Shown: in pieces, positions 24,317-32,365 of the stretch
Layout: each line of letters starts with the position of its first letter
Position numbering within the stretch: the stretch's first letter is position 1
DNA from: Cryobacterium mannosilyticum
Lineage (GTDB): Bacteria > Actinomycetota > Actinomycetes > Actinomycetales > Microbacteriaceae
Direction of reading: 5' to 3'
NCBI RefSeq assembly: GCF_004402705.1
Contig: NZ_SOFM01000035.1
Location: 62,001 to 126,000 of the forward strand
Length of the DNA: 64,000 nt
Made by a program: the position numbers and the translations under genes
Notes under the pieces: generated by a model
Seen by the model: the letters and a program-made list of their open reading frames with translations, nothing else
Databases searched by the model: none
Told to the model about the DNA's origin: nothing

Positions 24317-26007
24317 TCCATGCCCTCCGCAACCTTGCGTCCGCCGGCAAGCTCGATGAACCGCTCTTCGAGGGTCTTCTCGCCCCGGACCTCGTCGATG
24401 GTGCCGGAGGCGAGAACCGCCCCCTGCACGATGATGGCCACGTGATCGCAGACCCGCTGGATCAGGTCCATGCCGTGGCTGGACAGCACAACCGTGCCGC
24501 CGCTGGCCACGTACTTCTGCAGGATCTCCGTGACGTTGACGGCCGACACCGGGTCAACCGACTCGAAGGGTTCGTCGAGCACGAGGAGCCTCGGCGAGTG
24601 GATCATCGCGCAGGCCAGGGCGATCTTCTTCGTCATACCGGCCGAGTAGTCGGCGACGAGGCGATTGAGCGCATCCTCGAGGCCGAACGCCGCGGCCAGG
24701 TCTGCCGACCGCTTGCGCACCGTCGCTCCGTCGAGTCCGCGCAGGACGCCGGAGTAGTAGAGAAGTTGCGCCCCGGTGAGCCGGTCGAACAGCCGGAGCC
24801 GGTCGGGCAGCACGCCGATGATGCGCTTGGCGGCGATGGGGCTGCCCCAAACATCGATGCCGTGAACCTGCACGGCGCCCGCGTCGGGACGGAGGAGTCC
24901 GGTGATCATGGAGAGGGTCGTCGTCTTGCCTGCGCCGTTGGGTCCCACGATGCCGTAGAAGGATCCCTCGCGCACCTCGAGATCGATCCCGGAGACGGCC
25001 ACGGTGTTGCCGAAACTCTTCTTCAGCCCGGTCACCGACAGCACGAGCGGGGTAAGCGGTCCTTCCGGGACCGGCGGGGCCGACTTCGGTCTCCGTTTCG
25101 TCGAGGTGCGCGGCGTCCGTCCCGGTGCCTTCTTCGGTGCCCGGACGGCCACCGCCGGCGGCGCAGTGGGATCCGCTTCCGGTGCCAGGACGGGGCCTGC
25201 GTCGTCTGGCGGCAGGGTCTCGGCGGCCGAGGCCGGTGGGACAACGGTTTCCACGGCCTCGTCGACCGGTTCGGGCGTCACGGCCTCAGGCTCACCGACC
25301 GCAGGCTCAGCAACTGCGGTCTCCGCAGCAACGGGCTCAGCCACGGTCGGCTCAGCGACGGCCGGCTCGGCAACGGCCGGCTCGGCAACGGCCGGCTCAG
25401 CCGCGGTCGGCTCGGCAACGGTCGGCTCGGCGACGGCCTGGCCGAGGGATGCAGAGAGTGCCGCGGCCCTGGTCGCTGCGGCCTTCGCGGCGCGGGCCTT
25501 CGCCGTGTCGGCTCGGGCAGCAGTCGATTTGGCGGCCGATTCGGTCCTGGCGGTGGCCGTGCGAGCGGACGTCGCCTTCGCGGCCGCCGACCGGGCGGCG
25601 GCCGGCGTTGCCACCGGAGAATCGAGCGCATCGGCGCCAGGTTCGACCGCTGACGCAGCCTTGGCCCGACCGGTCGCGGGGCGGGCTGCGGCGGTGCGCG
25701 CCGCGGGCTTTGTCGTCCGGGGCTTCGGGGCCGGCCCCGCGGACGTCGGCGGAACCTCAGCGCCGTCGGCGAGCGGAGCGGCGGACGGTTTGCTGCTGCG
25801 CGCCGCAGGGGTGCGGGAGGCACCCGTCGGCCGGGCCGGAGCCTTGCGAACCGGGGCCTTGCGCACGGTCGGCTCGGGTGCCGCGGCCGTGGACACCGGA
25901 ATGTCGCGTTCGTCCGCGGGAATCTGCGGTTTCGCGGGCGTCTCGACCCCCACGGGCGGGACTGTCGTCGGCTCGTCGGGCTCGGAGTTGGGGGGCACAA
26001 GAGTCAC
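24292..26007 (-). CDS. ABC transporter ATP-binding protein with long Ala/Lys/Pro-rich N-terminus
   Basis: A 571-residue protein. Residues about 320-555 are an ABC ATPase: Walker A GPNGAGKTT at 355-363, a variant signature YSAGMTKK at 454-461, Walker B LLVLDEPFESVD at 474-485 and SSHGMD as H-loop region. The first 315 residues are low-complexity: an Ala/Lys/Arg/Pro-rich part resembling histone-H1-like tails (70-190), then a five-residue AEP repeat at 191-240, then KKAPGRTPRTSTKRRPKSA. The frame is open without interruption from the GTG at 26007. An internal start nearer residue 315 is possible, but no clear site was found. Confidence 0.83.
   Translation of the reverse strand: MTLVPPNSEPDEPTTVPPVGVETPAKPQIPADERDIPVSTAAAPEPTVRKAPVRKAPARPTGASRTPAARSSKPSAAPLADGAEVPPTSAGPAPKPRTTKPAARTAAARPATGRAKAASAVEPGADALDSPVATPAAARSAAAKATSARTATARTESAAKSTAARADTAKARAAKAAATRAAALSASLGQAVAEPTVAEPTAAEPAVAEPAVAEPAVAEPTVAEPVAAETAVAEPAVGEPEAVTPEPVDEAVETVVPPASAAETLPPDDAGPVLAPEADPTAPPAVAVRAPKKAPGRTPRTSTKRRPKSAPPVPEGPLTPLVLSVTGLKKSFGNTVAVSGIDLEVREGSFYGIVGPNGAGKTTTLSMITGLLRPDAGAVQVHGIDVWGSPIAAKRIIGVLPDRLRLFDRLTGAQLLYYSGVLRGLDGATVRKRSADLAAAFGLEDALNRLVADYSAGMTKKIALACAMIHSPRLLVLDEPFESVDPVSAVNVTEILQKYVASGGTVVLSSHGMDLIQRVCDHVAIIVQGAVLASGTIDEVRGEKTLEERFIELAGGRKVAEGMEWLHSFSD
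25288..25437. repeat. 15-bp tandem repeat inside ABC ATPase gene
   Basis: About ten copies of a 15-bp unit encode the pentapeptide (A/T/V)(V/A)AEP at residues 191-240 of the ABC ATPase. On the plus strand the unit reads roughly GGCTCGGCAACGGCC. Copies differ at one to three bases. Length polymorphism through slippage would be expected and would stay in frame. Confidence 0.85.
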
Positions 26008-26277
26008 CCCGCTAACCTACCAAGGACCGCCTGACACCGCAGGTTGGAGGTCAGCCGACGACACAAATGCCGGGCCGAAACGGCGCCCGTGGTCACGGAC
26101 TGAGCACACTCCGGAAACCGCCTCTTCCCCCGGAGAGAGGGCATAAGGTAGACTGATGCTGGCATAACGGCGTGTCTATACGTGAACTTATGAGTGAACC
26201 CTAGACAAACTTGTTCGAAACAAGAGTCTTATGCATCGGATGCAGGGGTCGCTCGAATCTTTTTTTAGGAGATAATC
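26008..26277. promoter_or_regulatory. Spacer upstream of the LicC-like gene
   Basis: This 270-bp gene-free stretch lies between divergent genes. TAGACT at 26149-26154 is a possible -10 element for the plus-strand gene, leaving a leader of about 115 nt, which is AT-richer than its surroundings near 26165-26275 and ends in TTTTTTTAGGAGATAATC before the GTG. No riboswitch class was recognised. Confidence 0.35.
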
Positions 26278-26970
26278 GTGACCACCCAGGTAGTCATTCT
26301 GGCAGCAGGCATGGGAAGCAGACTCGGTCGTTCGCTTCCGAAGCCGCTGACCGAACTCAACGACGGTCGAACGATCATGCAGCAGCAGTTCGACAACATC
26401 GCACACGCCTTCGGCAAGAAGGCCAAGGTCACCATCGTGGTCGGCTACAAGCTCGAGCACATCATCGAGGCGTTCCCGCAAGCATCCTTCGTCTACAACG
26501 AAGAGTACGACCAGACCAACACGTCGAAGAGCCTGATGCGCGCGCTTCAGGCGTCGAGCACCGGCGGCGTGCTGTGGATGAATGGCGACGTCGTCTTCGA
26601 CCCCGCCATTCTCGACCGGGCCGCGGCGATGGTCGCCCGCGACCAGTCGTTCGTCACCGTGAACACCTCGAAGGTGTCGGATGAAGAGGTGAAGTACACC
26701 ACCAGCGCCGAAGGCTACATCAAGGAGCTGTCGAAGACCGTCAAGGGCGGGCTCGGCGAAGCGGTCGGCATCAACTACATCTCGAGCGCCTACAAGGCGG
26801 TCCTGCTTCACCACCTCGCCAAGGTCGGCGACCAGGACTACTTCGAACGCGGCATCGAACTCGCCATCGAGAAGAACAACCTCCTCGTCGAGCCGCTCGA
26901 CATCTCGGACTTCTACGCGGTCGAGGTCGACTTCGCTGAAGACCTGGAGCGCGCGAACCTCTTCGTCTAA
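26278..26970 (+). CDS. LicC-like nucleotidyltransferase (CTP:phospho-alcohol cytidylyltransferase candidate)
   Basis: A 230-residue nucleotidyltransferase with LAAGMGSRLG at residues 8-17 (nucleotide-binding loop), the following PKPLTEL and the GDVVFD acidic motif. The NTSKSLMRAL segment resembles the substrate region of the phosphocholine cytidylyltransferase (LicC) group more than hexose-phosphate enzymes. The GTG start has TAGGAGATAATC upstream. It is the first gene of the surface-polymer block and ends at a strong terminator, so it is its own transcript. Likely role: activating a phosphorylated alcohol with CTP for the CDP-alcohol enzymes downstream. The exact substrate is not known. Confidence 0.8.
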   Translation: MTTQVVILAAGMGSRLGRSLPKPLTELNDGRTIMQQQFDNIAHAFGKKAKVTIVVGYKLEHIIEAFPQASFVYNEEYDQTNTSKSLMRALQASSTGGVLWMNGDVVFDPAILDRAAAMVARDQSFVTVNTSKVSDEEVKYTTSAEGYIKELSKTVKGGLGEAVGINYISSAYKAVLLHHLAKVGDQDYFERGIELAIEKNNLLVEPLDISDFYAVEVDFAEDLERANLFV

Positions 26971-26993
26971 CCAGACGTCGACGATGAACATGC

Positions 26994-27027
26994 CCCCCCG
27001 GAACAATCAGGTGCCGGGGGGCTTTTT
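26994..27027 (+). terminator. Rho-independent terminator after LicC-like gene
   Basis: CCCCCCGG at 26994-27001 pairs with CCGGGGGG at 27014-27021, with a 12-nt loop, followed by CTTTTT. It starts 24 bases after the stop codon at 26970. It separates this gene from the ABC exporter genes. Confidence 0.85.
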
Positions 27028-27093
27028 CATGCCCGGGACTCGCTGGGTCCCAGATGGAGCCGGGCCGGGCCGGGCTCACCTACGATTGGTCGA

Positions 27094-27894
27094 GTGAGTA
27101 GTTATGCGGAAGTGCGCCCCGAGCAACGCACGTCGTTTGCGCGCTACCGTCATTCGCTCTGGCTGCTGACCCAGCGAGACCTGCGGGTCCGCTACTCGAC
27201 CTCGCTCCTGGGCTACTTCTGGTCGATCCTCGACCCGCTCGTCATGGCCGGTATCTACTGGTTCGTCTTCACGCAGGTCTTCAATCGCGGGGCGGGCCAT
27301 GAGCCGTACATCATCTTCCTGCTCTCGGCCCTGCTTCCCTGGATGTGGTTCAACGGCACCATCTCCGACTGCACCCGGGCGTTCCTGCGCGAGGCGAAGC
27401 TCATCCGCTCCACCAGGATCCCCCGGACCATCTGGGTCAACCGGTTGGTGCTGTCGAAGGGCATTGAGTTCCTGGCCTCCGTGCCGGTTCTGCTCTTCTT
27501 CGCGATCGTGTCCGGCGCGCCGATCACCGCGGGGGCGTTCCTGTTCCCGCTGGCCATCCTGATCCAGACGGTTCTGACCGCCGGGATCGGGCTGATGGTC
27601 GCGCCCCTCGTCGTCTTCTTCCGCGACCTGGAGCGAGCGGTCAAGCTTGTGCTCCGGTTCCTGTTCTACGCCTCCCCCATCATCTACAGCACCACGGACC
27701 TCCCCAGCCAGTTGCACTTCTGGGCGGCGTTCAATCCGCTGAGCGGGATCTTCAGCCTCTACCGGGCGGCGTTCTTCCCAGGCGACCTGGACTGGCTCAC
27801 CGTCGGCATCAGCGCCGGGATGTCGCTGGCCATGCTCGGCCTCGGGATCCTGGTTTTCAAGCGCACCGAGCGTGCAGTCCTGAAGGAGATCTAG
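27094..27894 (+). CDS. Polysaccharide/teichoic acid ABC exporter, permease (Wzm/TagG type)
   Basis: A 266-residue ABC-2 permease with six membrane segments. The N-terminal cytoplasmic stretch LLTQRDLRVRYSTSLLGYFWSILDPL is the hallmark of Wzm/TagG/RfbD exporters of lipid-linked O-antigen or teichoic acid. Other landmarks are REAKLIRSTRIPRTIW and the P-rich FYASPIIYS before the last pair of helices. The GTG start follows the terminator by 66 bases; its TAG overlaps the GTG of the ATPase by one base. It should flip a lipid-anchored polymer across the membrane. Confidence 0.9.
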   Translation: MSSYAEVRPEQRTSFARYRHSLWLLTQRDLRVRYSTSLLGYFWSILDPLVMAGIYWFVFTQVFNRGAGHEPYIIFLLSALLPWMWFNGTISDCTRAFLREAKLIRSTRIPRTIWVNRLVLSKGIEFLASVPVLLFFAIVSGAPITAGAFLFPLAILIQTVLTAGIGLMVAPLVVFFRDLERAVKLVLRFLFYASPIIYSTTDLPSQLHFWAAFNPLSGIFSLYRAAFFPGDLDWLTVGISAGMSLAMLGLGILVFKRTERAVLKEI

Positions 27895-28640
27895 TGGCGG
27901 CGCCAGTCATTTCGCTGACCGGGGTCGGCATCCGTTTCAGACGGAACCGTCGCGGCCGCCGCAGTTTCAAGGATCTCTTCGCCGGCGGGCGGCGGCGCAG
28001 CCGGCCGGACGAGTTCTGGGCGCTCCGCAAGGTCTCCTTCACGGTGCAGCGCGGCGAGGCCATCGGCGTCGTCGGCCGCAACGGGCAGGGCAAGTCGACC
28101 CTGCTCAAACTGGTCACCGGCGTGGTCCTCCCCGACGAGGGCACCGTGCACGTCACCGAGGGGGTGGCGCCGCTGATCGAGATCACCGGCGGTTTCGTGG
28201 ACGATCTCACGGTGCGGGACAACGTCTACCTCACTGCAGGCCTGCACGGCATGACCCGGGCCCAGATCGACGCACGCTTCGACGACATCCTCGACTTCGC
28301 CGAGATCGGCGATTTCATCGACACTCCCTACAAACACCTCTCCAGCGGGATGAAGGTGCGGATCGCCTTCGCCGTGATCTCCCGGCTCGAGGAGCCCATC
28401 CTCCTGGTCGATGAGGTGCTGGCGGTGGGCGACAAGGCGTTCCGCGAGAAGTGCTACCGGCGGATCGAGGAACTCCTCGCCGGCGGGCGCACACTGTTCT
28501 TCGTGTCCCACAACGAACGCGACCTCCGGCGGTTCTGCACGCGCGGCCTGTACCTGGACAAGGGAGCGCTCGTGCTGGACGGGCCCATCGACGAGGTCCT
28601 CGCGCTCTACAACGCCCAGTACGGCATCAAGCCCGCGTGA
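27894..28640 (+). CDS. Polysaccharide/teichoic acid ABC exporter, ATPase (Wzt/TagH type)
   Basis: A 248-residue ATPase partner of the preceding permease. Walker A GRNGQGKST is near residue 63, signature LSSGM near 150, Walker B ILLVDEVLAVGD near 170, then SHNERDLRRFC. The early basic stretch RRNRRGRRSFKDLFAGGRRR and the VAPLIEITGGFVDDLTVRDN segment are typical of polymer exporters. No C-terminal carbohydrate-binding domain is present, so export is probably not gated by a modified chain end. The GTG overlaps the permease stop (TAGTG). Confidence 0.92.
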   Translation: MAAPVISLTGVGIRFRRNRRGRRSFKDLFAGGRRRSRPDEFWALRKVSFTVQRGEAIGVVGRNGQGKSTLLKLVTGVVLPDEGTVHVTEGVAPLIEITGGFVDDLTVRDNVYLTAGLHGMTRAQIDARFDDILDFAEIGDFIDTPYKHLSSGMKVRIAFAVISRLEEPILLVDEVLAVGDKAFREKCYRRIEELLAGGRTLFFVSHNERDLRRFCTRGLYLDKGALVLDGPIDEVLALYNAQYGIKPA

Positions 28641-28678
28641 GCGGCGGCCCGGCGGCGCGACGGATCAGCCGCCACGGG

Positions 28679-28966
28679 TCAGCGCAGCCGCCGGATGAGG
28701 ACTGTCTCAGGGCCGCCGCGCGGCTCCGGGAGGTGCTCCGCCGAGAACCCGCTCATCAGCTCGCCCGGTTCGAGGCCGAGCACCGCGGCGAGTCTGATCA
28801 GGGTGTGGAACGTCGGGTTGCCGTGACCCCTTTCGATGCGGGCGTAGTTCGACACATTGAGACCGGCCCGGTGCGCCACCGCCTCCTGGTTGAGTGACAA
28901 CTGGCGGCGACGGCGACGCAGGCGGTCACCCAGGATGCGGGATGCTTCGGAGGAAGGCTCTGGCAT
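28679..28966 (-). CDS. XRE-family helix-turn-helix regulator
   Basis: A 95-residue DNA-binding protein. The helix-turn-helix covers about residues 12-70 (LGDRLRRRRRQLSLNQEAVAHRAGLNVSNYARIERGHGN). A short tail ends ETVLIRRLR. It is convergent with the exporter ATPase and divergent from the EcsC-like gene. The start at ATG 28966 fits the fold, but the GGAGG sits directly against it, so the true start or mode of initiation (possibly leaderless) is uncertain. It may regulate the surrounding surface-polymer genes; this is inferred from position only. Confidence 0.75.
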   Translation of the reverse strand: MPEPSSEASRILGDRLRRRRRQLSLNQEAVAHRAGLNVSNYARIERGHGNPTFHTLIRLAAVLGLEPGELMSGFSAEHLPEPRGGPETVLIRRLR

Positions 28967-29063
28967 CCTCCATCTATAGGCTTCACTTGAGCATCCCGCC
29001 AGTGGTCGGGCAGATGTGGACACCGGCACGTAAACTCGTCGGGACGCTAAGGAGAGCAGTTCG

Positions 29064-30026
29064 ATGGCAAGGAAACCCAAACCGATCGTGTCGACCACCG
29101 GTGGACTGCCCCAGGGCGGCCAACTGCCGCCCGCCCTCACCAAGAGCTTCGACCGGGTGATGGCGATCCACCGCCCGGCGGTGCTTGCGCACATCCGTTC
29201 CATCCGGCGCCGATCTCCCCAAGCCGGCCCCGTGGAGCTCGTGGCGATTCTCGAACGGCGCTACCTCGCCGCGGTGACGACCGGGGGCGCGGCGGTCGGC
29301 GCGACTGCCGTGATACCCGGCGTCGGAACCGGGATCACACTCGCCCTGTCCGGGGTCGAAACGGCCGGTTTCCTCGAGGCCACGGCGCTGTTCACGCAGT
29401 CCGTGAGCGAGGTACATGGAATCACCGTCGATGACCCGGAACGCGCGCGGGCGCTGGTGATGACCATGATGCTCGGCCATGAGGGCTCAGACCTGGTGCG
29501 CCAGCTCGCCGGCCAGTTTTCCGGGAACGGCACCGCCCGCACCGCATATTGGGGAGAACTCGTGACGACCAGTCTCCCCCGGGCCATCATGGGGCCGCTC
29601 TCCGACCGGTTGAAAAGCGCGTTCATCAAGCAGTTCGCGGCCCGCGGGGGTGCCAGCCTGATCGGCAAGGCCCTGCCGTTCGGGGTCGGCGCGGTCATCG
29701 GTGGTGCCGGCAACCACATCCTGGGCAAGCGGGTCATCCACTCGTCGCGGCTGGCCTTCGGGCAGGCCCCGGCCGGGTTCCGTCCTGAGCTCGACCCCCG
29801 GGCCAGGGCCGTCATGGTGCGGGAAATCGAGGTGCGGGAGGCGGCCGTGCAGGAAAGTGTCCTGCTCCCGGGACGCTCGGGCAGGCTGACCGAACTCGGC
29901 CGCGGAACCCTCGGCAGGCTGCCCGGCCTGGTGCCGAAGGCCCTGCGCCGGGCCCGGGCGGAACGGGCCACCGATGCGGGCGCGTCAGACGCTGCAGCGG
30001 ATGGCCCCGTGCCCCCTCAGGCCTAG
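29064..30026 (+). CDS. EcsC-like membrane-associated protein of unknown function
   Basis: A 320-residue protein with a central hydrophobic, glycine-rich region: GGAAVGATAVIPGVGTGITLALSGVETAGF (about 73-102) and IGKALPFGVGAVIGGAGNHI (about 210-230). These two glycine-rich stretches and the helical spacer resemble the EcsC family, whose molecular role is not established. The C-terminus is basic and Ala-rich. The ATG at 29064 has AAGGAGAGCAG upstream. Its stop codon lies in the first unit of a 19-bp tandem repeat. The assignment to EcsC is tentative. Confidence 0.6.
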   Translation: MARKPKPIVSTTGGLPQGGQLPPALTKSFDRVMAIHRPAVLAHIRSIRRRSPQAGPVELVAILERRYLAAVTTGGAAVGATAVIPGVGTGITLALSGVETAGFLEATALFTQSVSEVHGITVDDPERARALVMTMMLGHEGSDLVRQLAGQFSGNGTARTAYWGELVTTSLPRAIMGPLSDRLKSAFIKQFAARGGASLIGKALPFGVGAVIGGAGNHILGKRVIHSSRLAFGQAPAGFRPELDPRARAVMVREIEVREAAVQESVLLPGRSGRLTELGRGTLGRLPGLVPKALRRARAERATDAGASDAAADGPVPPQA

Positions 30027-30099
30027 ACGCCGTCGTCGGGCGTAATCGCCGTCGTCGGGCCTAGACGCCGTCGTCGGGACTAAACGCCGTCGTCGGGGT
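30024..30099. repeat. Four 19-bp tandem repeats at a convergent gene junction
   Basis: Four units of TARWCGCCGTCGTCGGGNN lie head to tail at 30024-30042, 30043-30061, 30062-30080 and 30081-30099. Each begins with TAG or TAA on the plus strand, so each carries a stop for the EcsC-like gene, and the first and third also read as a stop on the minus strand behind the codons for Asp-Asp-Gly-Val. The first unit holds the actual stop of the plus gene; the third/fourth junction holds that of the minus gene. Confidence 0.9.
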
Positions 30100-31378
30100 C
30101 GGCGTCGTCCGGGGTCACCGGGCCCGCATCGAGGACGTCGACGCTGGCTGCTGCAGGGTGCATCGCGTCGCACCGGTCCCATTCATCCATCAGGTGCTGG
30201 ACCGCGGCATGGAAGCGCTCTGTGGCGACCCCTTTTCGCGTGTCCCCGAAGTACCGCTCCACCCACACGGCCAGCCGTTGCTGCACCGCGGTGTCATGGT
30301 TCAGATCTTCCAGAACGCGCTCGATGTCGTGGGCCTCCGCTGCGTCAAGCCACTCGCAGTCGGAGAGGTACCCGCTCGAGTCGATCTGGGCTTCCGGGTT
30401 CGCCGGCCGCGTCACCATCAGCGACTTCCCGGCGGCCAGGCGGTCGTAGACCATGGCTGAGATGTCGACGATGGCCACATCCGCCGCGGAGAGTTGCCAA
30501 CCCAGATCGGGGCTCGAGTCGAAGAGGTGCCTCGCGGATGTGTCACGCGCATTCGCCGCGGCGATCGCCGCGATGATCCGGCGGTTCGCGGCCGCGTACT
30601 CGGCGTCCACGACACCGCTGCGCGGGTGAGGGCGGTAGATCACCCGGTGCCGCCCCGTGTCGAGCAGGGCCGTCACGAGAGCAACACCGTGCGTCGCGAT
30701 CGAACCGTAGGCAGCGGCCGGCCGGTCACCCTCCCAGGTCGGGGCGTACAGCACCACCTGGCGTTCGTCCGGGGTGTACGGGAGGGTACCGCCGTAGTGG
30801 TCGGCCTGCGGTCGCCCGATCTTGATGGCCCGCTTGTCGAAGTCGTAGTCCCAGAGCACCTTGTCGAGGCGGGCCAACGCCGCGTCCCCGGCGACGAAGG
30901 CGTAGTCGTAGGCCTTGATCTGGTTGGTGACCATGTACATCTTGTCGCTCTCACCGTGGTTGATGAAAACGTGCCAGCGACGCCCGTAACGCATCATCTG
31001 GAAGTTCCGCGGGTTCTGGTTGACGTACAGCACGATCCGGATGTCCTGCTCCTCGAGCACCCGCTCGAGGTCGGAGACCTTCCGCACATAGGCGACGGGC
31101 ACGGGTGCCTCGTCGATCAGGGGAAGCGCCCCGCTGCCGCTCCGGCTGAGAATGAGCACCGGCCAGGTCTCGGCGAGCTTGGCCAGCGGTTTGTACCACT
31201 GGCGCATCTGGTACAGGTTGACATCGCCGTCGGCGAAGTAGACCGCGATTTTGAAGTGCTGGTCCGGCCTGAGATCACGTACCGCAAGGCGTCCATCGAG
31301 GACTCGTTGAGCCTTGCGTGATGCCATGACGTCCCTGACCAGCTTGAGTGCAAGTCCGACATCTCTTTGTATACCCAC
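30080..31378 (-). CDS. CDP-glycerol glycerophosphotransferase-like protein
   Basis: A 432-residue protein related to TagB/TagF-type enzymes that transfer glycerol-phosphate or other polyol-phosphate units from CDP-alcohols to a growing polymer. Features consistent with the family are VLYAPTWEGDRPAA (about 218), RPHPRSG and the acidic segment LSAADVAIVDISAMVYDRLAAGKSLMVTRP (about 305). The start GTG 31378 has a weak ribosome site; an in-frame ATG at residue 19 is an alternative. It is the last gene of the minus-strand group 34222-30080 or a separate unit (69 bp from the next gene). Acceptor and donor are unknown. Confidence 0.75.
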   Translation of the reverse strand: MGIQRDVGLALKLVRDVMASRKAQRVLDGRLAVRDLRPDQHFKIAVYFADGDVNLYQMRQWYKPLAKLAETWPVLILSRSGSGALPLIDEAPVPVAYVRKVSDLERVLEEQDIRIVLYVNQNPRNFQMMRYGRRWHVFINHGESDKMYMVTNQIKAYDYAFVAGDAALARLDKVLWDYDFDKRAIKIGRPQADHYGGTLPYTPDERQVVLYAPTWEGDRPAAAYGSIATHGVALVTALLDTGRHRVIYRPHPRSGVVDAEYAAANRRIIAAIAAANARDTSARHLFDSSPDLGWQLSAADVAIVDISAMVYDRLAAGKSLMVTRPANPEAQIDSSGYLSDCEWLDAAEAHDIERVLEDLNHDTAVQQRLAVWVERYFGDTRKGVATERFHAAVQHLMDEWDRCDAMHPAAASVDVLDAGPVTPDDADPDDGV

Positions 31379-31447
31379 CAGTCAAGAGTACCGATTGCGG
31401 CGGGCCGGCGGCTCCCCGCGACCCCCGAACGGGTGTTCCCGGAGCAG

Positions 31448-32365
31448 TCAGACGATCGGCGGACGCCCGGCCAGGGTCATCCGCCAGACGGTGCGGGCCT
31501 TGAGCGGACGCCGCTCCCCCGGGTCGCTGGTCCAGCCCTCGCGGAATCCGCCGAACCAGGCTCGGAGGGCAGGACGGTTGCGCGACCAGCGCAGCAGCTG
31601 GATGCCCAGCCAGGCGCCTGCGTAGACGGGCACGAAGGGAGCGGGGAGGTTCCGGCGGGCGAGCCAGACCCGGTTGCGGGCGTTGAGCCGGTAGTAGTCA
31701 GCGTGCCGGGTCGGCTGGATCACCGGGTGATTGGCAACGAGGTCGCCCGCGTACCAGGTGCGAAGCCCCAGGTCCCAGACGCGCCAGGCCAGCTCAATGC
31801 CCTCATGGGCGTAGAAGAACGGTTCCGCCCAGCCCCCGGTCGCGTCGAAGACCTTCCGCGGCAGGAGCACCGCGCCCTCCCAGACCGAGAAGACGTTGCT
31901 GGAGTGGGTTGCCTCGCCCTTGCGGATGCGCGGAATCCAGCGGCGGGGCGAGCTGAGACCGGAGGGGTCGACCACCCTCGGCTGCAGAAGGCCGATGGTC
32001 GGGTCGGCGCGCAGCATGGCTATCGCCTCGCTGAGGAACCGAGGGTCTGGGATGCTGGCGTCGTCGTCGAGGAAGAACAGGAACTCACCGGTGACGGAGG
32101 AGACCCCGCGGTTGCGGCCGGCCGGAATCCCGAGGTTGGTCGGCAGCCCGAGGGACTTGACGCCCGCCGGCAACCCGGTCGGCTGCCAGCCGTTGCCGAC
32201 GCAGACGATGTCGAGGTGCACATCCTGCTGGTCCAGCAGCGAACGGATGCCGCGGGCCAGGTCGTCGGGCCGCGTCCCCTGGGTGAGCACGACGACGCCG
32301 ACCGTCGGGGTGACCGGACCGATCGGGGTGACCGGACCGATCGGGGTGGCCTCAGGAACGGACAC
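31448..32365 (-). CDS. Family 2 glycosyltransferase
   Basis: A 305-residue GT2 enzyme with a GT-A fold: nucleotide-binding start VGVVVLTQGTRPDDLARGIRSL, the metal-binding DDD in FLFFLDDDASIPDP, and a later EGIELAWRVWDLG acceptor region with a catalytic Glu. Two 18-bp direct repeats (32311-32346) encode the N-terminal TPIGPV duplication. The GTG start at 32365 overlaps the CDP-alcohol phosphotransferase gene by 14 bases. It probably adds a sugar to the surface polymer; the sugar is not known. Confidence 0.85.
   Translation of the reverse strand: MSVPEATPIGPVTPIGPVTPTVGVVVLTQGTRPDDLARGIRSLLDQQDVHLDIVCVGNGWQPTGLPAGVKSLGLPTNLGIPAGRNRGVSSVTGEFLFFLDDDASIPDPRFLSEAIAMLRADPTIGLLQPRVVDPSGLSSPRRWIPRIRKGEATHSSNVFSVWEGAVLLPRKVFDATGGWAEPFFYAHEGIELAWRVWDLGLRTWYAGDLVANHPVIQPTRHADYYRLNARNRVWLARRNLPAPFVPVYAGAWLGIQLLRWSRNRPALRAWFGGFREGWTSDPGERRPLKARTVWRMTLAGRPPIV

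Noticed and set aside
30024..30099. A CRISPR-like array.
   Set aside because: Units are contiguous 19-mers with no spacers, no cas genes are nearby, and no other array was seen in the window.
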